A stretch of 31,302 nt of DNA, from the NCBI GenBank assembly GCA_041653995.1, contig JBAZEK010000007.1:1-31302 (forward strand), written 5' to 3'. Below are positions 1 to 7,083 of the stretch, piece after piece; the stretch's first letter is position 1; every line of letters starts with the position of its first letter. Made by a program: the position numbers and the translations under genes. Below the pieces are notes generated by a model. The model made no database searches. It was not told the origin of the DNA and was given only the letters and a program-made list of their open reading frames with translations. The DNA comes from Dehalococcoidia bacterium (GTDB lineage: Bacteria > Chloroflexota > Dehalococcoidia > GIF9 > UBA5629).

Positions 1-99
1 GTGAAGTGGAGAAGGAAGCAACGCGGGCGGTATGTGACGAAAGAGATTATCAGGGTATTTACGAAGGGGGTGCCGAATGATGTTTTGGAAAAGGAATAG
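1..99 (+). CDS. 3' end of an unrecognised gene (partial)
   Basis: Frame 1 is open from the window edge to TAG at 97-99 and encodes about 32 mostly basic residues (starts VKWRRKQRGRY, ends NDVLEKE). Its codons end mostly in G, as in the clear genes downstream. It overlaps the next start by 23 bases. Base 1 is a GTG, so it could be a complete tiny gene, but more likely it is the tail of a gene starting before the window. A rival reading in frame 3 ends with TGA at 78-80, overlapping the next ATG as ATGA, but its codon usage fits less well. No function can be assigned. Confidence 0.4.
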   Translation: MKWRRKQRGRYVTKEIIRVFTKGVPNDVLEKE

Positions 100-358
100 G
101 GTGGTGCCGGTTAAACCGGTAATGGGCGCGCGGAAGATGGCAGAAGCCTTTGCGGTGGATCCCGAGACGCCGCTATTGGTGGCGGTGCTGGCTTATTTGG
201 CCGGCATGGAAGAAATTGAGCATGAACTGATCATGACGATGGAGATATCGGACAAGGAGCGGACATTCCGGGCGGGGTGCCTGGCGGCATTGGCAGAGGC
301 GCAGGAGCAGATTTTGAAGGAAGTGCAGAAGGCGAATGAGAGGAAGAGGGGAGGGTAA
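77..358 (+). CDS. Small helical phage protein, unknown function
   Basis: This 93-residue protein has a basic N terminus (MMFWKRNRVV), a hydrophobic or amphipathic middle (residues about 35-45, LLVAVLAYLAG) and a charged helical C terminus ending KANERKRGG. A G-rich Shine-Dalgarno (AAGGGGG at 64-70) precedes two adjacent ATGs at 77 and 80; either could be used. The middle is too polar for a confident membrane segment. It lies just ahead of the head genes, a place where tailed phages often carry small accessory proteins. I do not recognise the family. The stop runs directly into a GACGG-type simple repeat. Confidence 0.7.
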   Translation: MMFWKRNRVVPVKPVMGARKMAEAFAVDPETPLLVAVLAYLAGMEEIEHELIMTMEISDKERTFRAGCLAALAEAQEQILKEVQKANERKRGG

Positions 359-433
359 GACGGACGACGGACGGCGGACGGCGGACGGCAGACGGCAGAC
401 GACGGACCGGAGAAGACGGAAGACAGACGACAC
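359..433 (+). repeat. Degenerate GACGG/GGAAGAC simple repeat
   Basis: The spacer between two genes is almost wholly short units of the type GACGGCG, GACGGCA and GAAGACG. Related tracts occur at 7017-7043, 14041-14099 and 19879-19912, there inside reading frames. Confidence 0.85.
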
Positions 434-450
434 AGAAAAAAGGAGGATAG

Positions 451-705
451 ATGAAACTCATAAATGAAGGAAGAAGTGATTGGAGGCCATGGTGGCTTGG
501 TCTGCGGTTGAAGTGTGAAGAATGCGGCCGTGAAGTAGAGCTGGAACTTTATGACAATATGCGCGCAGACTGGTATCCTTCACTTGATGGTAACATCATT
601 GAATTTTCATGTGCACGATGCGGGAAAGCGGTCACATTAAAGGCACCAATCGCAGAAATTATGCAAGACGGTTGTAGCATCGGCCGGGTGATCGAAAGGG
701 GGTGA
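451..705 (+). CDS. Small zinc-ribbon protein
   Basis: This 84-residue protein has two CxxC knuckles, C22-C25 (CEECG) and C54-C57 (CARCG), spaced as in a treble-clef or zinc-ribbon fold that binds one zinc ion. The N terminus is tryptophan-rich (WRPWWLG). A strong Shine-Dalgarno, AGGAGG at 441-446, sits a few bases before ATG 451. The gene is visibly AT-richer than its neighbours, which suggests separate acquisition. Small zinc ribbons in phages can bind nucleic acid or modify host proteins, but nothing here shows which. The fold is likely; the role is unknown. Confidence 0.75.
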   Translation: MKLINEGRSDWRPWWLGLRLKCEECGREVELELYDNMRADWYPSLDGNIIEFSCARCGKAVTLKAPIAEIMQDGCSIGRVIERG

Positions 706-711
706 GGGAGA

Positions 712-843
712 ATGGCCAGAGGATACAGAGGACGTGGAGGTGGACGCGGAGGGCGCGGGGCTTGCGGCGGAACGCGCAGGCGTGACGGGAGTGGGCGCGG
801 GGTTGGGAATCGCGGGACGCGCCGGCAGCCGAGGAAGAAGTAA
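712..843 (+). CDS. Arg/Gly-rich (RGG-box-like) basic peptide
   Basis: A 43-codon frame starts at ATG 712 just after the zinc-ribbon stop, with a GAGG/GGAG-type Shine-Dalgarno at 704-710. The peptide opens MARGYRGRGGGRGGRGACGG and ends RRQPRKK, with 13 arginines and 2 lysines and almost no acidic residues. RGG-type tracts bind RNA or DNA non-specifically, so a nucleic-acid-binding or condensing role is a reasonable inference. It is the last gene before a strong intrinsic terminator. Its codon content is low in complexity, so a chance frame is possible; the competing frame 734-922 starts at GTG and runs through the terminator hairpin, which makes it less likely. Confidence 0.5.
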   Translation: MARGYRGRGGGRGGRGACGGTRRRDGSGRGVGNRGTRRQPRKK

Positions 844-844
844 C

Positions 845-875
845 AGACTGATCAGACGGATCGGACGGATCAAAG
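845..875 (+). repeat. TCGGACGGA-family dispersed repeat
   Basis: Tandem degenerate units of GAC(T/G)GATC(G/A) fill the space between the RGG peptide stop and the terminator hairpin. This is one of about ten copies of the same 9-base-like unit in the window. Confidence 0.85.
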
Positions 876-905
876 AAGACCGGGGAGAAATCCCCGGTCT
901 TTTTG
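876..905 (+). terminator. Rho-independent terminator
   Basis: A perfect 11-bp stem (arm AAGACCGGGGA at 876-886) closes a GAAA tetraloop at 887-890; the second arm at 891-901 runs directly into a short T tract. It closes the small-gene operon, so the scaffold gene at 1068 needs its own promoter or read-through. The only weak promoter candidate I see in 906-1067 is TTGAGT at 968-973 with a poor -10. Confidence 0.9.
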
Positions 906-1067
906 CGTTTACAGGGGTCTAATGAGGGGGATTTCAACGAGTAGGGTTAAGTTGGCGGCGCGGGGTATTGAGTAGGGGAAAAAGGTGTAGAAAATCTTAG
1001 GCAGAAAAGGACCATACTGCGCGGTCGGGCAAAGCGCAGGGATAAACCTTAATGATGGGGGAACATC

Positions 1068-1967
1068 ATGGATGCGAAAGCTGAAGACACTGTAGCAGCA
1101 GGTGCGGGCGAGGCGAGTGAGGCGGAAGACCAGAAGCCTACCACCGAGACCGGAAAAGCTGTGGACACGCTGGAGAGAAGGCTGACGGCGGGGTTTGAAG
1201 GGGATGCCAGCCAAGAGGCGGCGGACCTGGACAAGAAACCGCCGGCGGAGACGGACGAATCTGACGGATTGGACAAATCGGACAAATCGGACGGATCAGA
1301 CGAAGGCGCTGAAGATGAGATCAAGGAAGGCGAAGTTGAGGGGTTGAGCGTGAAAGCGCAAGCCAAAATCAACGAGCGCATCCATGAACTCAACATCAAG
1401 CGGAAGAACGCGGAATCGGAAGCCGAACAGACGAAAGCGCGGCTCAAAGACTTGGAAGTGAAAATCCAGGACGAGCATGTTCTGGCTGTAATGAAGTTGG
1501 GATTGGATCCCGAATACGTTACGCCGGAAGAAGCGAAGACGCTGAATCGGTTTGAAAATCTGCGTGAGTGGAAGAAGTGGTTACGGACACACCGGGACGG
1601 ATATGAGGGGTCGGACCCCAAAGAAAGCATGACGCCCCAGCAAGTGGCGGAGCGGGAAGCGTTGGTTGAGGATGAACTGCTGGACGTAGCCGGACCGGCC
1701 CGGACGTTATGGTTGGAACGCACGAAACTGATGCGCGAAGACATGGCGGCGGGGCGGAAGGCGCGGTTGGAGAAAGCAAGCAAACCAAAGCCGAAGACGC
1801 CGGATCCCAAGCCGCCGAAGTTGCCGGAAACCAACGGCGCCACGCGCAAGCCGCCGGTAAGCGCCGGGAGCAAAGGGAAAGCCGCTTTTGATTCGAAAGA
1901 GTTTCAAGCGGCCGGGGGAGACAAGGACGCGTTGGAAAAACAATTCGAAAAAATCTTTGGAGGCTGA
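1068..1967 (+). CDS. Putative head scaffolding protein
   Basis: This 299-residue protein is highly charged. Residues 1-95 are acidic and disordered, residues about 100-135 form a predicted coiled coil (KINERIHELNIKRKNAESEA), and the C terminus (about 225-299) is Lys/Pro-rich and ends in a charged helix (ALEKQFEKIFGG). This composition, and its place immediately before the capsid gene, match phage scaffolding proteins, which chaperone procapsid assembly through a basic C-terminal helix. A GGGGG Shine-Dalgarno precedes ATG 1068. Residues about 64-79 (SDGLDKSDKSDGSDEG) are encoded by the TCGGACGGA-type dispersed repeat. Assignment rests on position and composition, not on a specific motif. Confidence 0.7.
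   Translation: MDAKAEDTVAAGAGEASEAEDQKPTTETGKAVDTLERRLTAGFEGDASQEAADLDKKPPAETDESDGLDKSDKSDGSDEGAEDEIKEGEVEGLSVKAQAKINERIHELNIKRKNAESEAEQTKARLKDLEVKIQDEHVLAVMKLGLDPEYVTPEEAKTLNRFENLREWKKWLRTHRDGYEGSDPKESMTPQQVAEREALVEDELLDVAGPARTLWLERTKLMREDMAAGRKARLEKASKPKPKTPDPKPPKLPETNGATRKPPVSAGSKGKAAFDSKEFQAAGGDKDALEKQFEKIFGG
1258..1303 (+). repeat. TCGGACGGA-family repeat inside the scaffold gene
   Basis: A copy of the dispersed repeat is read in frame and encodes an Asp/Ser/Lys linker. It keeps the frame open and adds acidic disordered residues. Confidence 0.8.
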
Positions 1968-1973
1968 CCCATT

Positions 1974-2006
1974 TCGGACTGATTTGACGGATCGGACTGA
2001 TCAGGG
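1974..2006 (+). repeat. TCGGACGGA-family dispersed repeat
   Basis: Units of the type CGGACTGAT and TGACGGATC fill most of the spacer between scaffold and major capsid genes. Confidence 0.8.
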
Positions 2007-2036
2007 CGGCCCCTAAACAAGAAAGAGGGTATTACT

Positions 2037-3047
2037 ATGCCGGGAATTTATGAAGCTGATCAGGTATTGAAAGTGGCGGAGGTGGGCGACACAATTTTTA
2101 TCGCGCAGAGCGATAAGGTGCCGTTTTCACGGCTACTCAAGCGGGGCAAGAAGCCCTACAACATGTTGAGTTCATGGCCGGTGCAGGTATATCCGGACCG
2201 TAAGTTTGAAGGCATATTGGACGGGACGGACATATCCACGTTTACGCATACCAACCGCGAGCAGATCGAGGCGTATGCCATGTGGCTGATGACCGAAGGC
2301 TGGATGGTAAGCCGATTGGCGAACCTGACGCATACCTATGGTGTGAAGCCTGGGAAAGAAGAAGCCAAACAGGCCAAAGACGACGCGCTGTTGCTCGGTC
2401 AGATGATCGAGAAACAGCTGTTGAGTTCAGTGGACATGGCTGTGGAGTCGGGTTCCACGCCATATCGTTCACGCGGCGTAGGCAGTTGGCTGGCATCCAG
2501 CGCGCAATCGGTTAAGCCGGTGCCCGCGAATTACCGGCCGAACAGTGCATGTGTGTATGAAAGCACGTTGGCGGCATTCCTGCCGGCGGAGATGGAGGCC
2601 ATGCTGGAGGCGGCGGCCACGCAGAAGAAAGAGGCGGTTGACCTGACCGGGTATGTGGGTATCAAGCTCAAAACGCAGATGAGCACGTGGGCGCAGAGGC
2701 ATGTGGAAGACGTGAACACAGCCCAGGCATTGACGCGCTATAACCTGGACGCCGAGGATAAGAAGCTCATGCGCGTGGTGGACTTCTTTGAGTTCGATGC
2801 CGGGAAAGTGAAGGTATTCCCGAGCTGGTATCTGCTATGCACGGAAGGGACCGGCGCCGTGACGGCGAACAGTTCCCGGAGCGGCTACTTCCTGGATATG
2901 GACATGTGGGAGCTGTGCTTCCTTGACAATCCGGCAAGCTGGATTGAGCCGAGGAAATCGGGCGGGCCGCGCGGGTATCACGACGCCGTGTATCTGCTGA
3001 AGTGCCTGAATCCGACCGGGCAATGTATGGCGAACATTGCGAGCTAA
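2037..3047 (+). CDS. Major capsid protein (SU10/DUF5309-like)
   Basis: This 336-residue protein has the length and layout of HK97-fold major capsid proteins of the SU10_MHP/DUF5309 type: an N-terminal segment with VPFSRLLKRGKKP, then WPVQVYPDRKFEGILDG, a long helical stretch (residues about 75-135, ending MIEKQLLSS), and a C-terminal beta region. It forms the icosahedral shell. A GAGGG Shine-Dalgarno lies about 9 bases before ATG 2037. It follows the scaffold gene directly, as expected for co-regulated procapsid proteins. There is no signal peptide, unlike the next gene. The family call is from recognition of pattern and context; a profile search would settle it. Confidence 0.75.
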   Translation: MPGIYEADQVLKVAEVGDTIFIAQSDKVPFSRLLKRGKKPYNMLSSWPVQVYPDRKFEGILDGTDISTFTHTNREQIEAYAMWLMTEGWMVSRLANLTHTYGVKPGKEEAKQAKDDALLLGQMIEKQLLSSVDMAVESGSTPYRSRGVGSWLASSAQSVKPVPANYRPNSACVYESTLAAFLPAEMEAMLEAAATQKKEAVDLTGYVGIKLKTQMSTWAQRHVEDVNTAQALTRYNLDAEDKKLMRVVDFFEFDAGKVKVFPSWYLLCTEGTGAVTANSSRSGYFLDMDMWELCFLDNPASWIEPRKSGGPRGYHDAVYLLKCLNPTGQCMANIAS

Positions 3048-3090
3048 GAGGGAAGGGACCTAAAGGACAACAAGGACATAAAGGAAGGGT

Positions 3091-3114
3091 CCGGTCCGGC
3101 GAGTGCCGGACCGG
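3091..3114 (+). other. GC-rich hairpin after the capsid gene
   Basis: A perfect 10-bp inverted repeat (arm CCGGTCCGGC, loop GAGT) lies 43 bases after the capsid stop. No T tract follows, so it is not a classical terminator; it may stabilise the abundant capsid mRNA 3' end or reduce read-through. Confidence 0.7.
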
Positions 3115-3145
3115 GCTGACCTGAAAACCGGGAGGAAACAGGATA

Positions 3146-4228
3146 ATGAAGAAAAGAAAAAGCAACTGGATTCCCGCTTTCGCGGGAATGACATTTCTGT
3201 TAATGGGCGCCAGTCTATTACAAGGAGCGTCATATCGGCCGGTATTGGAGCAGGAGCGCGGCTTTGTCGGGGCGACGCATGTGGCGACATTCACGTATGC
3301 GGACATGACGGAAACGAACGTGGACACGCCGCAGACGAACAGCACGGTATTCACTGTCAAGGCCAAGCAGAGGGTGGAGTTGATCGGCATGGAGCTGGTA
3401 ACGGCTTTTAATGCCGGCGACAATGCGACAGGAAGCGTGTGCGTGATCGTGGGCGATGGCTCGGATCCGGACTTTTATCTGGACAGCACCGAATTGGACA
3501 GCAACAAAACGGAAGTCTGGAGTAAGTTTGGGCGCGCCTACCAGGGTGTGACTACGGCGACAAGCACGAACATGACCAATGTGGCGCTTAGCACGGCCAC
3601 GGTATTGGCGGGGGTTACGGTTGCCAGCGAGATTGACTGTTTGGATAGCGTGACGCCGAGCGTTGCGCCAGCGGGCACGAATGTGGCGACGACCACGAAG
3701 TCGGCGACGACGAACGTAACAACGACAGCGCAGGCGTTTGGAACGAATGTGGCGACAACCACGAAGTCGGCGACGACGAACGTAACATATACAACGATTG
3801 ACATTACGAATGTTGTTGACGGCGTGACTAATATATTCACCGTCCTTGCGACAGTAACGGCGCAGAACGACGACGTGCTGGCGAGCGCGACATTAGAGAC
3901 CGCGGATGGTCTGACAGGAGTAACGGCGCAGAATGACGATGTGCTGGCGAGCGCGACATTAGAGACTGGCGACTTCATGACCAGTATTACGAGCAATGTG
4001 GTGCAGGCGGCGAAGACGCTGGGAACGACCACGGATGACGTTGTTGACGGCGTGACGATTCAGGCCGAATCGCAGACGCGGGTGACGGCATTGACGGACA
4101 GCGCGACCGGGCGCAAGGTCTATACGGCGGATGACGCAATTGATTTCGTGTTCACGCCGAATTCGGAGAATGCGTTGAGCGAGAATACGGCCGGCGAAGT
4201 GCGGTTCTACTTCAAGGTGATACGGTAA
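3146..4228 (+). CDS. Decoration-like structural protein with signal-like N terminus
   Basis: This 360-residue, Thr/Val/Asn/Ala-rich protein is predicted all-beta. Residues about 38-130 (including VGDGSDPDFYLDS) and the C-terminal AGEVRFYFKV resemble beta-sandwich phage head-decoration or tail-surface proteins. Two pairs of 22-residue repeats lie at about 178-221 and 237-280. Residues 1-28 look like a Sec signal: MKKRK, then a hydrophobic stretch ending LLQGAS. Part of that signal (WIPAFAGMT) is encoded by a dRS3-like palindromic repeat, and a matching palindrome lies after the gene. Shine-Dalgarno GGAGG at 3131-3135 supports ATG 3146; an in-frame ATG at 3188 lies inside the repeat. Function as a virion protein is inferred from its place between capsid and portal. 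Confidence 0.65.
   Translation: MKKRKSNWIPAFAGMTFLLMGASLLQGASYRPVLEQERGFVGATHVATFTYADMTETNVDTPQTNSTVFTVKAKQRVELIGMELVTAFNAGDNATGSVCVIVGDGSDPDFYLDSTELDSNKTEVWSKFGRAYQGVTTATSTNMTNVALSTATVLAGVTVASEIDCLDSVTPSVAPAGTNVATTTKSATTNVTTTAQAFGTNVATTTKSATTNVTYTTIDITNVVDGVTNIFTVLATVTAQNDDVLASATLETADGLTGVTAQNDDVLASATLETGDFMTSITSNVVQAAKTLGTTTDDVVDGVTIQAESQTRVTALTDSATGRKVYTADDAIDFVFTPNSENALSENTAGEVRFYFKVIR
3167..3194 (+). repeat. dRS3-like palindromic repeat, copy 1
   Basis: Core ATTCCC-N8-GGGAAT at 3170-3189, flanked by CTGG and GACATT. This matches the dRS3-type palindrome common in Neisseria and many other Gram-negative genomes. Here it lies within the first codons of a gene and is translated as WIPAFAGMT. 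Confidence 0.85.
3677..3985 (+). repeat. Two pairs of 66-bp tandem repeats
   Basis: Units beginning at 3677 and 3743 (ACGAATGTGGCGAC...) and at 3854 and 3920 (GTAACGGCGCAG...) each have a 66-base, 22-residue period. Both pairs are nearly identical internally, indicating recent duplication within the decoration-like gene. Confidence 0.85.
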
Positions 4229-4235
4229 GGCAAGA

Positions 4236-4269
4236 GATCGGACGGATTGGACGGATCCGACTGATCGAA
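4236..4269 (+). repeat. TCGGACGGA-family dispersed repeat
   Basis: Degenerate GGACGGATT/GGACGGATC units lie in the spacer before the portal gene, directly after the decoration-like gene stop. Confidence 0.85.
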
Positions 4270-4275
4270 GGACGG

Positions 4276-4306
4276 GGGCCCGGGCGGCGGTAAGCGCCCG
4301 GGTCCC
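4276..4306 (+). other. GC-rich hairpin before the portal gene
   Basis: An 11-bp stem with one bulged T (left arm GGGCCCGGGCG at 4276-4286, right arm 4295-4306, loop 4287-4294). There is no T tract. Together with the adjacent palindrome it mirrors the hairpin-plus-palindrome pair on the other side of the preceding gene. Confidence 0.75.
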
Positions 4307-4313
4307 TGGTGGC

Positions 4314-4343
4314 TGGATTCCCGCGAAAGCGGGAATGACATTT
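4314..4343 (+). repeat. dRS3-like palindromic repeat, copy 2
   Basis: Core ATTCCC-N8-GGGAAT at 4317-4336. The outer flanks (CTGG before, GACATTT after) match copy 1 in the same orientation, while the central four bases are inverted (GAAA instead of TTTC). The two copies bracket the decoration-like gene. Confidence 0.85.
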
Positions 4344-4362
4344 TGAAAGTGGGAGACACCGA

Positions 4363-6648
4363 ATGCCAGACGAGAACAGACCCATTGACGAAGTTAAAGC
4401 GGATGGCGGGGACGCCCTTGTTACCGAGCCGACTTTGACGGAGTTGAAGGCGGAAGTGGATCAGATAGTGGCGGAGAGCCGGAATACGATTTGGGCGACA
4501 CGGGTGGACACGGAGTCCACCCGTTTTTGTCGTTGGGATAAGCAATCGGCGGACGGGTTAAAACATGCGGATGTGAATGACGACGAGGAGCCGGCGCCGT
4601 TTGAGGGCGCCAGCGATATGCGGGTGCGGATAGCGGACATGCTGATCAACGAAGACGTGATGCTGATGCTGGTGGCCGCAATGCGGGCGCAGATCAATTT
4701 CAAGGCCATAGAAAGCACGGACAGCAGGATGGCCGGGAACATGGCGATTTTGATGCGGTGGGTGATCCGGAACTATTGGGGCGTCAAGTGGATTCGGGAA
4801 CTGCTGAAATTGGCGAATTACGTGAGTGGGGACAGTCCGGCGGTGGGGTTATTGGGGATAGCCTGGCGGCGCGAGACGGCGTTGAAGATGGAGACGCTGA
4901 CGGCGGATGAGTTGATGGAACTGTATTTGCAAAATGTCATGGACGTTTTGCAGGAAAGCGGCCAGACAAATCCGACAGATGGGACGGATCTTCAAAGACA
5001 AGCGATGCAGGCGGCGGAGGATTTCAAGGCGGCATTGGCGAGCAAGGAGTTGGGCGAGGAATTTTTGACGGCGAAGCTGATGGAGTATTTTCTGGGGATT
5101 CGGCCGGCGCGGGCGAAGAAGGTGATCAAGGAATTAAGAGAGCGCGGCGCGGCGGAATTTCCGGTGCCGTATGTCAGGCAGAACGGGCCGGACATCCAGG
5201 CTAAGCGACTTTATGAGGATTGGTATATCCCGCTCAACACGACTGAATTCCAGAAAGCGCGGGTCTATTTTGAGTCCGAATGGCTGACCAAGACACAGAT
5301 CATCGAGCGCAAGATCAGCCAGGGCTGGAGTGATAGCTTTGTGGAGGCCGTAATAGGCAAGCGGCAAAGCGATGGGAGCCGGCAAGGCGGGCATGAGAGC
5401 GTGGCGGCATTTCCGGAATACATCAGGGATGAGAATGGGAACATAGTAACGCGCCAGGCAATACATTACAAAGGGCTATATCAGATCGTTACGGCCTATT
5501 ACACGGCGACGAATGAGGATGGAGTGCCGGGCAAGTATTTTGTGGTATTCCATTACGACGTGGACGAGGCCGCGACCGAGCGGCGTCTGATTGATTATGC
5601 GCATGGCGGGTATCCCGGGCACGCATTCCAGCGAGAAGTCCTGACCAGCCGGCTATGCGATTCGCGCGGCTTAGCGGAATTGGCGGGGTCATATCAAGGG
5701 CTGATGAAGCTCTATTGCGACAGCTTTGGGGACCATGCGCAAATAGCCGGAGTGCCGCCGATAATCACGCGGAACCGGCAGAGAATGGGTGCCTTGCATA
5801 TCAGGCCGTTGATTGAGCTACAGGCCAAGCGGGACGGTGATTTCGAGTGGATGAAGCCGCCAGCGTATCCCAAGACCGTCGTGGACATGATGAAAGAAAT
5901 GCGGCGACAAATGGACGAGTATTTCGGGCGAACCAATCCGGAGGTGGCGCCGGACATCGTGCAACTACAGAGGGAATTCAAGGTTTTATGGTGGCTGATG
6001 AACTTGCGGGAAGCGTTGACGCAGGTATTCCAACTATGCCAACAGTATATGCCTGATGAAATGCTGGCGCGGATAACCAACAAGCAAGGCCAGCAGGTAT
6101 TCAAGAGCCGGGAAGAAATCCAAGGCCAATTTGACATTGATTTGCAATTCAATCCACAGGACTTGGACCCCGAGTATTTAGAGAAAGTGGGTGGGATAGT
6201 GAAGGACATGCTCTTGGCCATAGACCGGGACAAGACCATCCAGACCGCGCCGATAGTGAGCGCGTTATTGTGGCGGTTGAGTCCGGAATTAGCCGATGCG
6301 GCGTTGTTAGACGTGGACCAGGCCAACCAGGCGGAAGCGCTGGCCGAGATCAAGGCATACCAGGAGATTCGGGCGGGGACCGAGCCGGACCTGCCGGACG
6401 ATGGGAGCATCAATTACCAGTTGCGGTTACAGTTATATCAGAACATGGAGCAGATGAATCCGGACATTTACAAGGACATGGCGCCGGATAAGCTGGCGAT
6501 CATGCAAAGCCGGTTGCAGAGATTGCAGGTATTGGCACAACAGTATGGGGAGAACGTGCAGATTGGGCGGGAAGGCGGGGCGCGGGCGTTGCCCTCCTTC
6601 GCTCCAGGAGCTATGGAGGGCAGGCCGGCGGCGGCAAAGGCGATTTAA
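4363..6648 (+). CDS. Portal protein (P22-like, large)
   Basis: This 761-residue protein has the size of P22-like podovirus portals. The clearest landmark is PFEGASDMRVRIADMLI at residues about 79-95, the conserved 'P-(F/Y)-x-GASD' segment of this portal superfamily. A helical stem region, a tyrosine-rich wing (GLYQIVTAYYTATNEDG) and a helical, Gln-rich C-terminal barrel-like part follow. The portal forms the dodecameric ring through which DNA is packaged and ejected and to which the tail attaches. A GGGAG Shine-Dalgarno lies about 8 bases before ATG 4363. Unusually it lies after the scaffold and capsid genes rather than before them. The terminase genes are not in this window. Confidence 0.85.
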   Translation: MPDENRPIDEVKADGGDALVTEPTLTELKAEVDQIVAESRNTIWATRVDTESTRFCRWDKQSADGLKHADVNDDEEPAPFEGASDMRVRIADMLINEDVMLMLVAAMRAQINFKAIESTDSRMAGNMAILMRWVIRNYWGVKWIRELLKLANYVSGDSPAVGLLGIAWRRETALKMETLTADELMELYLQNVMDVLQESGQTNPTDGTDLQRQAMQAAEDFKAALASKELGEEFLTAKLMEYFLGIRPARAKKVIKELRERGAAEFPVPYVRQNGPDIQAKRLYEDWYIPLNTTEFQKARVYFESEWLTKTQIIERKISQGWSDSFVEAVIGKRQSDGSRQGGHESVAAFPEYIRDENGNIVTRQAIHYKGLYQIVTAYYTATNEDGVPGKYFVVFHYDVDEAATERRLIDYAHGGYPGHAFQREVLTSRLCDSRGLAELAGSYQGLMKLYCDSFGDHAQIAGVPPIITRNRQRMGALHIRPLIELQAKRDGDFEWMKPPAYPKTVVDMMKEMRRQMDEYFGRTNPEVAPDIVQLQREFKVLWWLMNLREALTQVFQLCQQYMPDEMLARITNKQGQQVFKSREEIQGQFDIDLQFNPQDLDPEYLEKVGGIVKDMLLAIDRDKTIQTAPIVSALLWRLSPELADAALLDVDQANQAEALAEIKAYQEIRAGTEPDLPDDGSINYQLRLQLYQNMEQMNPDIYKDMAPDKLAIMQSRLQRLQVLAQQYGENVQIGREGGARALPSFAPGAMEGRPAAAKAI

Positions 6649-6649
6649 C

Positions 6650-6673
6650 ATTTCAGATTGGAGATTTCAAATG
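6650..6673 (+). repeat. ATTTCAGATTTGAGATTTCAAA-type simple repeat
   Basis: The short spacer after the portal stop has alternating CATTTCAG/GGAGATTTCAAATG units; the GGAG of the repeat supplies the Shine-Dalgarno and its end supplies the ATG of the next gene. Confidence 0.5.
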
Positions 6674-7045
6674 AGTGGATATTCGAGAGAGGCGCTGGGG
6701 TTGGCGGTGGACATGGGGGCGGTGCTGGAGCGCAGGCGGTTGGAGTTGGCCGCGGCGCGGGTCTTGGACGGCAAACTGGCAATGCAACGCAAGGACTTTC
6801 GGCGGATAGGGAAGACCGGGCGATTGAAAAGGCAACTTTCCACCGTGGCGGTGATGAATGCGGTGGACGGGTGCGGGCGCGACGTAATGAAAGATGAAGA
6901 ATACTGGAAAGACCAGGATCGGCGCGAGTTTGGGATACAGGATGGGGCGCGGACGGTGAAGGCGATGAGGAACAGGCTGGGGAAGGTGACATACCGGAAA
7001 GTGTGGGGGAAGAACGGAACGACGGAATACGGAAGACGGAAATAG
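6671..7045 (+). CDS. Small basic phage protein after the portal
   Basis: This 124-residue, Arg/Lys-rich protein is mostly helical (residues 5-60) with a charged C terminus. ATG 6671 is chosen over upstream in-frame starts because GGAG at 6660-6663 is well placed and the upstream codons overlap the portal. The last residues (about NGTTEYGRRK) are encoded by a GGAAGACGG-type simple repeat, so the natural C terminus may have been replaced. Position between portal and connector genes suggests a head-completion or assembly role, but I see no diagnostic motif. Confidence 0.65.
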   Translation: MSGYSREALGLAVDMGAVLERRRLELAAARVLDGKLAMQRKDFRRIGKTGRLKRQLSTVAVMNAVDGCGRDVMKDEEYWKDQDRREFGIQDGARTVKAMRNRLGKVTYRKVWGKNGTTEYGRRK

Positions 7046-7050
7046 GACGT

Positions 7051-7078
7051 TCGGACATATCGGACTGATCGGACGGAT
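7051..7078 (+). repeat. TCGGACGGA-family dispersed repeat
   Basis: The repeat runs up to the ATG at 7084, leaving no Shine-Dalgarno for that gene. It shares the exact 17-mer GGACATATCGGACTGAT with the copy that encodes a signal peptide at 11930-11946. Confidence 0.85.
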
Positions 7079-7083
7079 TTTTT

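Noticed and set aside
734..922. 62-codon frame starting at GTG
   Set aside because: It overlaps the better-placed RGG peptide frame and reads through the terminator hairpin at 876-905.
3091..3114. Hairpin as an intrinsic terminator after the capsid gene
   Set aside because: There is no T tract after the stem; it is recorded only as a hairpin.
5712..6413. Minus-strand frame of 233 codons
   Set aside because: Wholly antisense to the portal gene, with no domain signature.
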